A DNA stretch of 64,000 nucleotides from Benincasa hispida. Lineage: Eukaryota > Streptophyta > Magnoliopsida > Cucurbitales > Cucurbitaceae. The translations under genes were made by a program, and so were the position numbers. Under the pieces are notes generated by a model, which saw nothing but the letters and a program-made list of their open reading frames with translations, was not told the origin of the DNA and searched no databases. Positions 1 to 11,020 of this stretch are shown piece after piece; within the stretch, counting starts at the first letter, position 1, and every line of letters begins with the position of its first letter. Location: assembly GCF_009727055.1 (NCBI RefSeq), contig NC_052359.1, positions 65,891,975-65,955,974 of the forward strand, in the 5' to 3' direction.

Positions 1-740
1 TGGCGCGAGCGATCCTTGCGACGATGCCAAGCTGCCGTGTCAAGCGATGCGTCGATTGCCAAAGGCTGACATGCCAAGCGATTGCATCGATGCCAAGCTA
101 CCCGGCCAAAGCGCCCATGCCAAGCGACTCATGCGAGCGATGCGTTGATGACGAGTGAGCCATGCGCGTTGAAGCCGTGCGACCTTGCGATGCATTGGAG
201 GTTGGTGATGGCTTGCACGATGAATGCGTTGGACAAAGGCCATGCGATGGGCTAGGTTGGACGCATGGTGTTGGCTCTTGCGATGGTTAAGGGTTGCGAT
301 GGTGCTATGTTGGAAATCAAGGGAAACTAAGGGTTGCTATGCGTTGGAGTCATACTATGTGTTGAGAACCTACTATGCGTTCTTGAGTACATTATGTGTT
401 AACATCCGAGGCTAGTTGTATGCATTGAGAATCACCCTAGTGAACGCATATTGAAGGGAATGAACACATAAGAAGGTTGAGCTCATATGGAAGACGTCAT
501 CCTAACATGTGGCTTGTTGAGAAGAATTCTTCAACCTTAAGGATTTGAGGTGGAGGCTTGAGAAGACATGCAAATTTGATCTTATGCATTGGCAATGTAG
601 AAAGAAGACATCCAACACTTGCATGGATCAAACCTTGCATTGGTAGACACCTCAAGCAAGAGGTAGAAGGGGCTGAAGGTTGGCAATCTTTAAGAGTAAC
701 ACATGGAGGAGTAGGTGTCGAACTTGGAGAGCCTTTAGAC

Positions 741-753
741 GCCTATAAATAGG
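741..753 (+). promoter_or_regulatory. TATA-box-like site in LTR
   Basis: CCTATAAATAGGG occurs in an otherwise CG/TG-rich context, a strong plant TATA match. It is probably the retrotransposon's own promoter, not that of a host gene. Confidence 0.45.
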
Positions 754-1413
754 GCTAAGGACTTCAGATGAGGACTCAATTCTCTTCAAAGGACATAAAG
801 AAGATTGTATTGGGAGGAGGCTATGCGTTGATGGTAAGACCATGCGTTGGTCAAGAGATTCCAATAGGGGAGATGCTGTCGGACAGAAAGGTCAGAAAGT
901 AACATCAAATTGGGAGGAGGGGTTCTCCCAGAATACTCATGTGTTTGATGTGATTCCAAAGCCATCTGAAAGCTAAACGAGTCTAGTTTTCAGGTGGGGC
1001 TGCCGAAGAAGAAGCTCCAAAGAATCAGGCTGGAGAATGAGGAAAAGACAGAAGGATCGAGCTATCGGGTAAGTTGGGCCATTCTTGATGTTTTGATGTT
1101 TTCGGCCAAATCACGAGAATTTATTAGCTAAGATTTTGAGGTAAGATTTCTGAGACATTTTAGAGCATATTGGTAGAAGGAAGTAGCCCGAGATAAAGCC
1201 TATAACTATGAGTAGTTTGATCTTTAAATTGAATATGGAATTTAGGGTTCAAAAGAGGAGCCCGAGAAGACCAAGGAACTTCTAGAGAGAAAAATTCCTA
1301 AACGACCAAGGTGAGTGGTAATTTTCTTTAAGTCTTAAAGCATATCTTTTAGAGTGATTGTATATGCTTAGGTTATGAATGAGTATCTACCTTGAGAATG
1401 AGATTATGTGATC

Positions 1414-1583
1414 GGGATGGTCAGGGGGTCAATAGACCTAGTGCCTGAGCCCGTAAGCAAAACCTCACGAGATGGTTAGGGGACACGAGAAGTCTAGTTC
1501 CTGATCCTGTGGGAGGATCCTCGTATGGGATGGTCAGAGGGCCGACGGGCCTAGCTTCTGAGCCCATGAGCAGGGAACTATGT
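1414..1583 (+). repeat. Three tandem copies of a 55-58 bp unit
   Basis: Units start at about 1414, 1469 and 1527. Each begins GGGATGGTCAG or GAGATGGTTAG and runs through a CTAG.. CCTGA.CC..TG.G block. The copies are diverged, so the duplication is old. It sits inside the LTR-like region. Confidence 0.6.
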
Positions 1584-2001
1584 GCACATAGGAGACAGGG
1601 GGAACGTAAAGAGTAAGCGTTGTATTTAATAGCAGTTATCTATCTATCGTGTGTGTAGGTAGCCAACAGACTCATTCTAGTTAGTTATCAGTTTAGCTAT
1701 CTACCGTGCGCATAGATAGAAGTTGAGACCATACTCGTTCAAAGTTGAGGTTTGAATGTAACCTCGTATTCATGATATGCTTGTTATTTATGAGTTGAAA
1801 TAGACTCTAGAAGTTTCTTACCACTCACTGAGCTTTGTAAAAGCTCATTCTATTATTTTTCTTCCCAGGTAGCGAAAGGTGAGGAGTTCCATGGTGCTAC
1901 TAAGGTCAAGGTCTGCCACAAGCCACAGTTACACTTCCGGAGGGTTTTACAGTTGTTTTTAGCTTATTAAAAAAAAATCATAACATTGAGATCGAATCCT
2001 A

Positions 2002-2182
2002 CTCATAGTTGGATGTCCACATGACACACGTGGGGGCAAGCCAAAACGAAGGTAGTGATCAACGCATAAAAAAATGACTACAACTCCACTGTCAAATGGG
2101 TATGAGTTTAGTATGAGAAAGAACGCCTTGCTCGTAGTTAGATGTCCGCATGACACACGTGGGGGCAAGCCAAAATGAAGGT
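2002..2182 (+). repeat. Direct repeat, two 52-bp copies 129 bp apart
   Basis: Copies at 2002-2053 and 2131-2182 share ATGACACACGTGGGGGCAAG and differ at only a few positions. The motif includes a G-box-like CACGTG. It lies in what appears to be the non-coding 3' internal region of a gypsy-type element. Confidence 0.7.
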
Positions 2183-2244
2183 GAGACACTTGGATCAGCG
2201 CAAGGTCAGAGAGAAAAAAAATAATAATGTCTAAAAGAAGCAAG

Positions 2245-2522
2245 GATAAAAATCATTTAATACCCCAGTGAAAAAGTTTTTTTTTTGAAAAAAATCATGC
2301 GATGTCCTGGAATCTAGTAAATTATTTTTGAAGATTAAACTTGCGGTCACTAAATTTTAAAAATATTTTAAGAAGAGACCTGAATAAGAATTAAGGAAAT
2401 TTTTGTGCATAGGATTTGAATGAGGTATCCTTGAGCAATCTAGGAAAAGAGATTGCGATCGACTTTCTAAAGGAAATCTTTAGCTTATGCTTGAGGACAA
2501 GCATTGTTTAAATTTGAGGGTG
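2245..2522 (+). mobile_element. 3' internal end of a gypsy-type (Tat/Athila-like) retrotransposon
   Basis: Directly upstream of the LTR at 2523 is a region with the signature CTTGAGGACAAGC followed by the purine-rich TTTGAGGGTG. Plant Tat/Athila elements commonly have this signature just before the 3' LTR, where the purine tract primes plus-strand DNA. This makes the LTR at 2523-4204 a 3' LTR with a remnant of its interior rather than a solo LTR. No coding sequence survives here. Confidence 0.6.
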
Positions 2523-4204
2523 TGATAACGGGCAGAAATGCACATTATTACAGTGCTAAGTTATTAAACAATGAAGGTTTGCGTTAATAAAATATATATA
2601 ATTGCGTCCAAAAAGCATTAAGTTCATAATATTGCGGTCGCAGGCGTCCATCGCATGAAAAAAGTTAACTTATGTATGTTTTTGCAGAATATGCGTTGAC
2701 AGAAGGCGAAAAATACGATCACAAGAAATCAACGGCTGAACGAAGCATTACCACAAGGCTTTGCGGTGATTTGCGCTCGTAATTATCTGCTCAAGAAGGA
2801 TCGTCGCATAGAGACGGCGCAACTTGGTGGGCGCATCTGGGTGAAAAACATAATAAATCATAATGGGACAGAAAGCTGATGATGGTCGATTCCGAATTAA
2901 ATTGACAAGCCGCTAACGAAATACTGTAGCAAGTACACTCAACTTTTCAGTGACAGATATTCGGCCCATCAGACAGAAAATTAATGTCATCCCATTAGTG
3001 CAATCATAAGAGAGAAGCAACCTTTCACCCCGAAGCTCTATAAATACCGAAGGCAACCTTCAGTGAAGGAGTTCGGACAGTTAGATAATTTTCATTTAGA
3101 TAGAATTAGCCTTGCTCTTAGTTTTTCTTTTACTTCAAAGGCGGAGTGAGTGAAGGGAAGAGACGCCAGAAGATCGCTTTGGTCAGCTCGAGAGAGAACC
3201 CAAAGGTGTGGAAAAGCAAAGAGAGGGTCGACTCTCGCGAGAGTGAGACTATCTTTTGAATAGAGTAGAGAAGAACAGTGTAAGAAGTCTTGGGAAGCAA
3301 GAGATTGCTACCAGGCTCTTTATTTTCATTTTGCATTGTTATTTTGTATTTCAACTCTATATCTATAAAATGGAACTTTCTTATCTACATCTGTTCACTC
3401 TTAAAAGCACACATGAGTAACTAAATCTATTGAATGGGTTGAGAAGAATTAAGCTAACATGACCTAGGATCTTCATCGCATGTGATTGTCTTGTCTTATG
3501 TTGCACCCAACACCCCTTTAGAGCTACTCAAGAGAGAGTCTAAAGAAAGAACCTAAGACTTGAGAGAGCCAGGTTAGAATCTAGACTCGAGAGAGCAAGA
3601 TTAGATCTGCATAAGCAAGAGTAAGGACTTAGAGATAAGCTCTGTTTGCCAACATGCATCGCATGCACCCTGGAGATAGGTTATGATATTATGCGATCGC
3701 CTTGTTTGTGTGTGTGTCATTTGCCATCGCATAAATAAGAATAGAGGCTTATGTGTAGGTCCTATAGACTTATCGCATATATCGCATGCGTTCTAAAACT
3801 AGAGGTCGTAGCATTTGCGTTGAGAGATGATTTGCTATTGTATGTGTGTTGCATGATCGCATAACATGAACGCATCCTAGGAAGTGTTAGTTGAACCCCT
3901 TCTCAACCCGTTCCCCACATATTCATCGTATCTTCTGTATTATCAACTCTTGTCTTAACTCCGCTGCATACTTTTTATAACCGCAAATAAAAACCCAAAA
4001 ACAACTCTTGATTTATTGGTTACCGCAAAGTCTTCGTAAAAATTATCACCGCATACCGTTTTCCCTAGTCCCTGAGTTCGACCCTAGACTTACTAGGAAA
4101 CTCAGCGGGATTTATACATGGATTCTACTGAGAAAACTTGTTGCTCAACGCATTTCCATCACCGCAATTCATTTCATAATTTCATCACATAAAATAACGC
4201 ATCA
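2523..4204 (+). mobile_element. Gypsy-type LTR, copy A (about 1.68 kb, sense)
   Basis: It begins TGATAACGGGCAGAAATGCA and ends ACGCATCA, giving the TG...CA ends expected of an LTR. The same sequence recurs antisense at 14459-16126 and sense from 63115. A TATA box lies at 3036-3047. Downstream, the sequence changes abruptly at 4205 to the 3' end of a Copia LTR, so this gypsy element was inserted into a Copia LTR. The left end of the gypsy element is not identifiable. Confidence 0.8.
3036..3047 (+). promoter_or_regulatory. TATA box of gypsy-type LTR copy A
   Basis: CTCTATAAATAC occurs at the same relative place in copy B (antisense, near 15612-15623) and copy C (near 63621-63632). Conservation among the three copies supports it as the element's promoter. 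Confidence 0.6.
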
Positions 4205-4330
4205 ATAATCTATTCGTTTCCATTTTGATTGTAATTTTTGTGCTTATTCTGAATGGAATTTGGAATGGTCCACTTCCACTGCTCATGGAGATCTCTGTTT
4301 TAGATTTTCTTCAATTGGTATCAGAGCCAG
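4205..4330 (+). mobile_element. 3' end of a Copia LTR plus initiator-tRNA-Met primer-binding site
   Basis: Positions 4205-4313 resemble the LTR ends at 22560-22688 (sense) and 11412-11500 (antisense), sharing the CTGCTCATGGAGATC-like block. The next bases, from 4316, contain TGGTATCAGAGCCA, the classic plant primer-binding site complementary to the 3' end of initiator tRNA-Met. This marks the LTR/internal border of a sense-strand Copia element. Confidence 0.75.
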
Positions 4331-4775
4331 ATTGTTCTAATATTCCAAATTCCATTGCTGTTTTGAACTTTCTTTACAGTCGTGGTGGGTTTTAATTTTT
4401 CTATAATGCGTTTAAGAGTTCAATGTGTTTGTAGATGTTTATGGGATGATTGCCTCTATTTAAAGCTTTCTTTAAGTTTACAAAGTGTTAATTTGTAAGG
4501 GGCCCTACAATTTTTAGGCATAATTAACAAGCAATCGAGTCTGTATTCAAAGTGTTTGAAGTTTTTTTTACTCGCTCGTGATGAAGTTTCAAAGTTCTAG
4601 ATCAAAGAGGATTCACGTGAAGAAAAGGTTCTTCAAAGATAAGAGTTTCTTGAAACCCTAATTCTCTTCTCTTTTTCATAATTAGCATGCTGTAAATTTG
4701 TTTTTCTTTTGTTGCATGATTCTGTAAAGTTGTGTGTTTGTAAAATTGGGATTTGGGTCTGGTTCCTGCTTCCAC
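4331..4775 (+). mobile_element. Copia 5' leader (untranslated) remnant
   Basis: Non-coding sequence downstream of the primer-binding site. No gag start follows in the sense direction. Instead the sequence switches near 4775 to an antisense gag/protease fragment, so the original element was rearranged or interrupted here. Confidence 0.5.
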
Positions 4776-4779
4776 TCAA

Positions 4780-5821
4780 GGACCTTCACCGGTTCCTTCA
4801 CTAACACACATCGTCATCTCACCAGTTTTCAGCTACCACCAGGAATCAATTCTCTTAAATAAAGAACAAACGTGATTAGTGCACCTGAATCAATTATGCA
4901 GGCTGAATTATCACGCTCCATAAAACATATTTCCAACACGAGCAAATCATATTTACCTTGCTTGGCCTTCTTCTTTTCTGCCAAGTATCTGGGACAGTTC
5001 CTCTTCCAATTTCCTGCTTGGTTGCAATGGAAACCTATTCCCTTTGTAGCTTCAGCCTTCTTACGCTTTTGTGCAGCAGCTGATCGGTTAGCCTTCCTTT
5101 GGTCTCCCTTCTTATTCTTCCACTTTTTGGTGCTAGAAGAAGAGGGTACAGACTTGGTTTCAGAGGTCGAACCTCTGTAGAACTTTTTGGAGGACGAGGC
5201 AATATTTGCCTCACCCTTCTATTTCTTGAATTTCATCAAGGATTGATAAGTCTGTAGCTCATTAAGCAGGGTGGTCAAGTTGTAGTCAATCTTGTTCATA
5301 GCAGCATTACTACCGAACTAAAAGAAACTTTCAAGTAAAGTTTCCAAGATGAAGCTAACCTGATTAACTTCATCAATGACAAACCTATTCATCTCCATCA
5401 CATTAAAGTGGACCATCATGTTCAGAATATGTTCTCAAACAAAGGCCCTTTCTGGCATGCGGGCATTAAAGATAAACTTGAGTGCATCGTGCCTGAGCCA
5501 AGTGGACGGTTGTTCAAACATTCCCCTCAGGGACTCCATTATCTCACGGGCAGTGACAATAGACTCATGCTCTTGGACAAGACTTCAGATAAGCTTGCCA
5601 AGATGTATGCCCAGGCCTTTTCATTCACTCAAATCCATCGATCATATGCCTCTCGAACATTTCATGTGGCATTGGCAAGTGGAACTTGAGACGCTCCTCA
5701 ATGAGGACGAATTATAAGTCATCGATTATAAGTACTGTATTGGTAGTATTTTTTCAAGTAGTGTAGTTATCGTTGTTAAGCTTGTTGTCAACAAGCATAT
5801 TTAATGTAGCACTTGTCATTT
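4780..5821 (-). pseudogene. Copia gag and start of protease, antisense, decayed
   Basis: Reading the minus strand from 5821, an ATG starts a Copia-type Gag: MTSATLNMLVDNKLNNDNY-like N-terminus, then a stop a few codons later. A basic region and a degenerate CCHC zinc knuckle lie near 5035-4990. The knuckle reads GIGFHCNQAGNWKRNC, so its first Cys is Gly and its His is Asn. A protease-like stretch with an IDSGA active-site motif lies near 4890-4875. In-frame stops and frame changes are frequent. In an intact element Gag packages the RNA and the aspartic protease cuts the polyprotein; this copy cannot do so. It faces opposite to the primer-binding site at 4316 and to the pol fragments further right, so it belongs to a different insertion. 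Confidence 0.75.
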
Positions 5822-6190
5822 TGAATATTGCTGAAATATACAATTTATTTATATTAATTATACAAGCATTACTCGTCTCGAACAACCAACCAATTTAGCA
5901 AAATAATTTAATAAACCCTATGTGATATCTATTTTGCAATTATGCTTTAGTGGGATATGTAAAAGTCATTATAGGGTGATCAATTACCTTTTCACTGAAT
6001 TGAGATTATCTCTACCACTAATTACACCAGAACAATTCTTGTTCCTATAATTGTTAGTCACCATTGTTTGGTCCAGAAAATTGTTAACTAGCTTAACATT
6101 TTTTTTATAAGTGTAATCCCTCATTTTAGATTCTAGAGTTCCGCCCTAATGAGCCAACTATAGGGAAAAAAATCGATTGGGGCAAAAACT
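5822..6190 (-). mobile_element. Antisense Copia leader remnant
   Basis: AT-rich sequence directly upstream (on the minus strand) of the antisense gag start at 5821. It should be that element's 5' leader. No clean primer-binding site is seen. It abuts sense-strand LTR sequence near 6195, so there is a rearrangement junction here. Confidence 0.35.
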
Positions 6191-6194
6191 AAAG

Positions 6195-6731
6195 AATAAT
6201 TCAGTATTTACTAAACGATTGCATAGTTTTGCTAGATGATCGTTTGCCCAAAGTAAACGATCATGTAGAGTCTATAGGCGACAGACCGAGCTAAACAGTG
6301 AGTTAAACGATCGCATAGCTTTTGCTAGACGATCGCCTAGCTTTATTTAAACGATTGGGCATCTGCTTATATAATAGTGCTCCGCCATCTCCCATTTGCC
6401 CAGTCATGTACACAATCGGTGTTTCCTCCTTTGTCTACCTCATTCCAAGTTTGAATAGAGCCCACCCTCTGGATTCTCACATTGAGAATACCAAGGTAGC
6501 CTTGTTGGTGGTGTCATATTCAACTCGACACAGTCGAGGTTTTCTGGAGGCTGTTCGTGTTGTTGCTGAGGAGTTCGGATCGAGGTGATCGTTGAGGACG
6601 AGTGTGAAGTGTTCATGCTGTGTTGCGGTGGTATAGATCGAGCAGTCGAGGTTGCTGTTGTTCGAGTAGTCGCGCAACGAAGCGTGGAAACGCATCTTCA
6701 AATGTACGTAGAGTTTGCTCTCTATTCATTT
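6195..6731 (+). mobile_element. Sense Copia LTR, 3' part, cut by the assembly gap
   Basis: This segment is closely similar to the 3' half of the LTR at 19640-22544, including the repeated AAACGATCG words and the CTTCAAATGTACGTAGAGTTTGCTC-type stretch that ends at the gap. At 6237-6246 the site GATGATCGTTTGCCC is continuous. The matching site in the other LTR is split by a gypsy solo LTR, so this copy preserves the empty site. ORFs spanning the gap are artefacts. Confidence 0.75.
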
Positions 6732-7506
6732 NNNNNNNNNNNNNNNNNNNNNNNNNNNNNNNNNNNNNNNNNNNNNNNNNNNNNNNNNNNNNNNNNNNNN
6801 NNNNNNNNNNNNNNNNNNNNNNNNNNNNNNNNNNNNNNNNNNNNNNNNNNNNNNNNNNNNNNNNNNNNNNNNNNNNNNNNNNNNNNNNNNNNNNNNNNNN
6901 NNNNNNNNNNNNNNNNNNNNNNNNNNNNNNNNNNNNNNNNNNNNNNNNNNNNNNNNNNNNNNNNNNNNNNNNNNNNNNNNNNNNNNNNNNNNNNNNNNNN
7001 NNNNNNNNNNNNNNNNNNNNNNNNNNNNNNNNNNNNNNNNNNNNNNNNNNNNNNNNNNNNNNNNNNNNNNNNNNNNNNNNNNNNNNNNNNNNNNNNNNNN
7101 NNNNNNNNNNNNNNNNNNNNNNNNNNNNNNNNNNNNNNNNNNNNNNNNNNNNNNNNNNNNNNNNNNNNNNNNNNNNNNNNNNNNNNNNNNNNNNNNNNNN
7201 NNNNNNNNNNNNNNNNNNNNNNNNNNNNNNNNNNNNNNNNNNNNNNNNNNNNNNNNNNNNNNNNNNNNNNNNNNNNNNNNNNNNNNNNNNNNNNNNNNNN
7301 NNNNNNNNNNNNNNNNNNNNNNNNNNNNNNNNNNNNNNNNNNNNNNNNNNNNNNNNNNNNNNNNNNNNNNNNNNNNNNNNNNNNNNNNNNNNNNNNNNNN
7401 NNNNNNNNNNNNNNNNNNNNNNNNNNNNNNNNNNNNNNNNNNNNNNNNNNNNNNNNNNNNNNNNNNNNNNNNNNNNNNNNNNNNNNNNNNNNNNNNNNNN
7501 NNNNNN
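6732..7506. other. Assembly gap, 775 N
   Basis: A run of N. It falls inside repeat sequence, as is common where near-identical LTRs could not be resolved. The sequence to its right is not the simple continuation of the LTR to its left. Confidence 0.99.
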
Positions 7507-9540
7507 TCGTGTAGTTAACAAGCTTCATCGCTTAGTTACTACTTATGTGATCATGCGTATGCGATATGGAGGCGCTAGCTAAGCGATCACTTAGGCGATG
7601 GTGTTTCGCGGCATCGTAGTCGCTTAGACGATCGAGGAAGGCGGGCACTGTGCGGAGCATGCTAAGCGATCGTGTACTTAAGGCTTCATCGCTTAGTAAA
7701 GGTACACGATCTTGTAGTAATAGCTAAACGATCGTCTGGGAGCACTGGTAAGCAATAGAGAAAAGTCTTTGTTTTATCATGTAGACGATTGCGGGGTGCT
7801 TTATACACAATGGTTGGAGAAGCGATGCTTTGCCCGAGCGGTTTAAGACCCGATTTGCCTATTTGAACTGGAGACTTCTTGTCTTTGTAATAGTTAGCTT
7901 TCCTTTTGTGTTTTTAAAGCAATTTCACCCAGTTCATCAACTTTTATTACTTATACATGTGATGTATGGTGCTTATATATCAAAATGTTTGTTATATGGT
8001 TAGAAACCCATTTTATGCAGTGAGAACTATTCATGCATCATGTATTATAAATATTATAATCAAGCATGAAGAAATTACTTGAAAGCATGTGCATGCATCA
8101 TGAAATATAAGAGTTATATTTTGCATGCAGTGAGCATTATCATGCATCATCCTTTTATTATAAATGTTATAGTCTAAGGGTGAATGGAAGCATGTTTTGC
8201 TTGTTTCATTGCGGTTTTGAGCATGACACTTAGGTTGTTTATAAGCGTTATGAATGCCTTGCATATGTTAGCCTCGCATTATGGTGGTTGTTTCTGTTTA
8301 TAAGTGTTATAAAGTAAATTAGACCTAAAATCAATAATTCAGAGTTGCATGCGGACTTAGGGTGAACTCATTTTTTTAAAAGGGTTTTAAAATTGGATTG
8401 AGATAGACCTAAGTTCAAATGGTCCTAGAAAGTTTAGTAACCTAGATTAATATTTTAAAATCGGTTTAATAGGATTAAATTGGTTGAAATAAAAGATTAA
8501 ATTTATTGTAAACCTATCTATAAGGGACCTTTTGTCTAAGGCAGGTTCTGACTAGGCTAGGGTTCTTAAGTTGACAGAAACGTAACACCCCTACCTGGGA
8601 ACCTACCTAGAAAGGTGAATTAGAAAGATTTTCAACAAGCATGCGACGTTTTGGTCAAAGATTCCGTTAAAGAGTTTAATGGATGATGATAAAAAATTGT
8701 TTAACTATCCAAGGTAAATGTTACTCTTGGACAAACCTAAAAGTCACTTAGTTAAAATCCTTAGCCATGTTTTTTTTAAGTAAGCTAAACCCTAGGTTAT
8801 AAAATACTCAGTGGGAGGAAGAGGCGTATCAGATATGTCTATGATTCCACTCACGTTTCTCCCTATATGTTCACACCGTGAGATTCATGCTTGGCCTCAT
8901 GGTGCCCAGGATACATCCTCTTCGGATGGTGTTTGCATGAGTTAATATCAAGGTGGACGGAGAGAGTGTTTATAGTAAGTGGGTGAAGGGTGTGTGTCAA
9001 CACGTTCTATGGTCTCTGTCATTGGTTCACACCGTGAGATCATTCTGTATGCCCTCGTGTTGCCTTCAAGGCGTCCCCCTTCGGATGGGTTTTGTGCAGC
9101 TGGTCAATATCAAGGTGAACTCCAAAAATGGATAGGGTCGCTTTAGGTTTTGCCCCAATCGGATTTTTTCCCTTCGGATTGGCCTTTTGGGATGGACCTC
9201 TAGGGCTTAAAATGGCGGGTCACACTTACGGGAGATTTTTAAGTAAGTTAATGATCTCTTGGCCAAATCATTGATGGCTAGTCATTATAGGAGTAAGAGT
9301 TGTTCTGGTATTAATGACTGGTTGAGAACTTCTCAATTCAGATGAGGGATAACTAACCTCCCTTCAGCAGCTTTTGTCCCAAACCTTTAAAACGTCATTG
9401 CGAAACTAGATGTCACACGGGGTTCATGTTAGTTTTGCTAAAACTTTATTGGATGTTGTTTTATTTTACAACGGGTATTTGCTTAAAACCTAACGTAGGT
9501 CTATGTGTTTTTCTTTTCAAAAATTCGTTAGTATTTTCGT
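7507..9540 (+). repeat. LTR-retrotransposon-derived sequence without a gene
   Basis: The first 350 bp are again dense in GCTAAGCGATCG / AAACGATCG words, like the Copia LTRs. From about 8790 to 9120 a block with TTCACACCGTGAGA and CTTCGGATGG occurs twice, about 155 bp apart. The same block occurs antisense at 22690-23040. I see no coding region. The best reading is LTR and leader material of the Copia family whose pol follows at 9557. Confidence 0.5.
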
Positions 9541-9556
9541 TTAAAGCCTTTTAAAA

Positions 9557-10618
9557 ATGACCGATTACTTACAGTGGAAAGAATCGTGTGAAATGAATTT
9601 CGTGGCAAACGACCTCAATCCCACTACTCTCCAAAAGAGAAGACAAGACAGTAAATATGATTTATTGGTCTTGGAGACATGTCTGGTAGAGAATGATGAT
9701 TCTGCCTGGATCCTTGATTCAAGTGCTACCAATCATGTCAGTTCCTTTTACCACGGGTCAGTTCTTGGCAAACGTTGCCAGAGGGAGAGATGAATCTTCG
9801 AGTTGATACTGGTGAGGTTGTTTCAGCTGTTGTTGTATGCAGGCTGAAGTTATTTGTTGATAAGAAACGTTATCTGTTACTAGATAATGTTTTTGTTGTT
9901 CCTAATATTAAGAGGAACTTTATATCGGTTTCTTGTCTCATTGAACAAGGCTACACCGTCTCCTTTTCTGAGAATAAAGTTTTTATTTTCAAGAATGGAA
10001 TGGAGATTGGTTATGGTTCAATGGAAAATAACTTATATGTACTAAGGCCATTAGTCATAAAAGCCTTGTTTAACACTGAAATGTTCAGTACGCCGACAAC
10101 AGCTAAAAGACCAAAGGTTTCACTTCAGGAAAACACCCATCTTTGGCATCTTCGATTAGGTCACATCAATCTCAATACGATTGAGAAGTTGGTGCAAAGT
10201 GGACTTCTAAAGAGTTTAGAAGAAAATTCCTTACCGGTATGTGAATCATATCTCGAAGATAAGATGACCAAACGACTTTTACTGGAAAAGGTTACTGAGC
10301 GAAGGAAGCCTTGGAGCTTGTACATTCAGACCTCTGTAGTCCGATGAATGTTGGAGCTCGAGGTAGGTATGAATATTTCATCTCTTTCACAGATGATTAT
10401 TCAAGGTTTGGGTATCTCTTCCTAATGTAACATAAGTCTGAAGCTCTTGACAAGTTCAAGGAGTATAAGGCTGAAGTTGAAAATTTGTTAGGTAAAAAGA
10501 TAAAAACACTACGATCTGATCGTGGTGGAGAGTATATGGACCTCCAATTCCAGAACTATATGATAGAACATGGGATTGCGTCCCAACTCTCAGCCCCTGG
10601 TACACCTCAGTAGAATGG
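9557..10618 (+). pseudogene. Copia protease, GAG-pre-integrase and integrase start (sense, decayed)
   Basis: The first reading frame gives KYDLLVLE, then the protease active site as DSSATNH where DSGATNH is expected. A frame change near 9780 leads into a long frame with the pre-integrase zinc-binding region (LWHLRLGHIN ... CESYLEDKMTKR), in which one Cys of the HHCC set is Tyr. After a stop near 10347 the integrase core continues (LRSDRGGEYMD, then GTPQ*NG) with in-frame stops. In an active element these domains mature the polyprotein and insert the cDNA. The Gag part expected upstream is absent. The sequence breaks at 10619 where an adapter intrudes. This is the left end of the surviving backbone element that continues at 10657, 13437 and 16127. 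Confidence 0.85.
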
Positions 10619-10656
10619 CTGTCTCTTATACACATCTAGATGTGTATAAGAGACAG
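10619..10656. other. Nextera mate-pair junction adapter (sequencing artefact)
   Basis: The 38 bases are exactly the 19-bp Tn5 mosaic-end adapter CTGTCTCTTATACACATCT followed directly by its reverse complement. This is the junction made when tagmented fragments are circularised for mate-pair libraries. The flanks both carry GTACACCTCAGTAGAATGG (about 10600-10618 and 10662-10680), with small differences just outside it (CCCTGG versus CCCTAG). Two read ends were therefore joined at a conserved integrase site. It is not part of the organism's DNA. Confidence 0.97.
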
Positions 10657-10966
10657 CCCTAGTACACCTCAGTAGAATGGTGTATCAAAAAGGAGAAACA
10701 GGACATTGTTAGACATGGTTCAGTCTATGATGAGTTATGCTCATCTTTCAGACTCGTTTTGGGGTTATACAGTACAGACTACATACTATATCCTGAATAA
10801 CATTCCCTCGAAAAGTGCTTCTGAAACACCTTTTGAGTTATGGAGAGACCATAAAGGTAGTTTACTCCACTTCAGAATTTGAGGCTGTCCAGCACATGTG
10901 ATAGCAACTAACCCAAAGAAGATGGAACCGCATTTGAAGGTTTGCCTCTTTGTAGGCTACCCTAAA
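10657..10966 (+). pseudogene. Copia integrase, C-terminal part (sense, decayed)
   Basis: After the adapter the integrase resumes with NGVSKRRNRTLLDMVQSMM and SDSFWG, then TPFELW and the chromodomain-side motif CPAHV, ending at VGYPK. These are standard landmarks of plant Copia integrase. A TGA interrupts it before GCPAHV. The frame stops at about 10966, where an antisense insertion begins. The interrupted motif (VGYPK / ETRGG) resumes at about 13437. Confidence 0.85.
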
Positions 10967-11020
10967 TACAATAAACTAGAGCATCCTTATACCCATTACA
11001 CATCTCCCACTTGCCCTAGA

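Larger units (their letters stand above)
1..1955 (+). repeat. LTR-retrotransposon-derived sequence, probable gypsy-type LTR, left end outside window
   Basis: This stretch is richer in G+C than the rest of the window and has no credible gene. The first 350 bases are built from variants of GCGATGC, TGCGTTGG and CCAAGC words. A TATA-box-like site lies near 741, followed by a region ending in a TTCCCAGGTAGCGAAAGG-like block near 1861. That layout (word-rich U3, TATA box, long R/U5) is what I expect of a plant gypsy-type LTR. No terminus or target duplication can be seen, so family and boundaries are inference. Short ORFs here look like chance. Confidence 0.5.

Noticed and set aside
6585..7582. 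Long ORFs of about 270-320 codons on both strands
   Set aside because: They consist almost entirely of the run of N at 6732-7506.
10619..10656. A Tn5/IS50 insertion or a natural hairpin
   Set aside because: Only the two 19-bp engineered mosaic ends are present, back to back, with no transposon body. This matches a library adapter.
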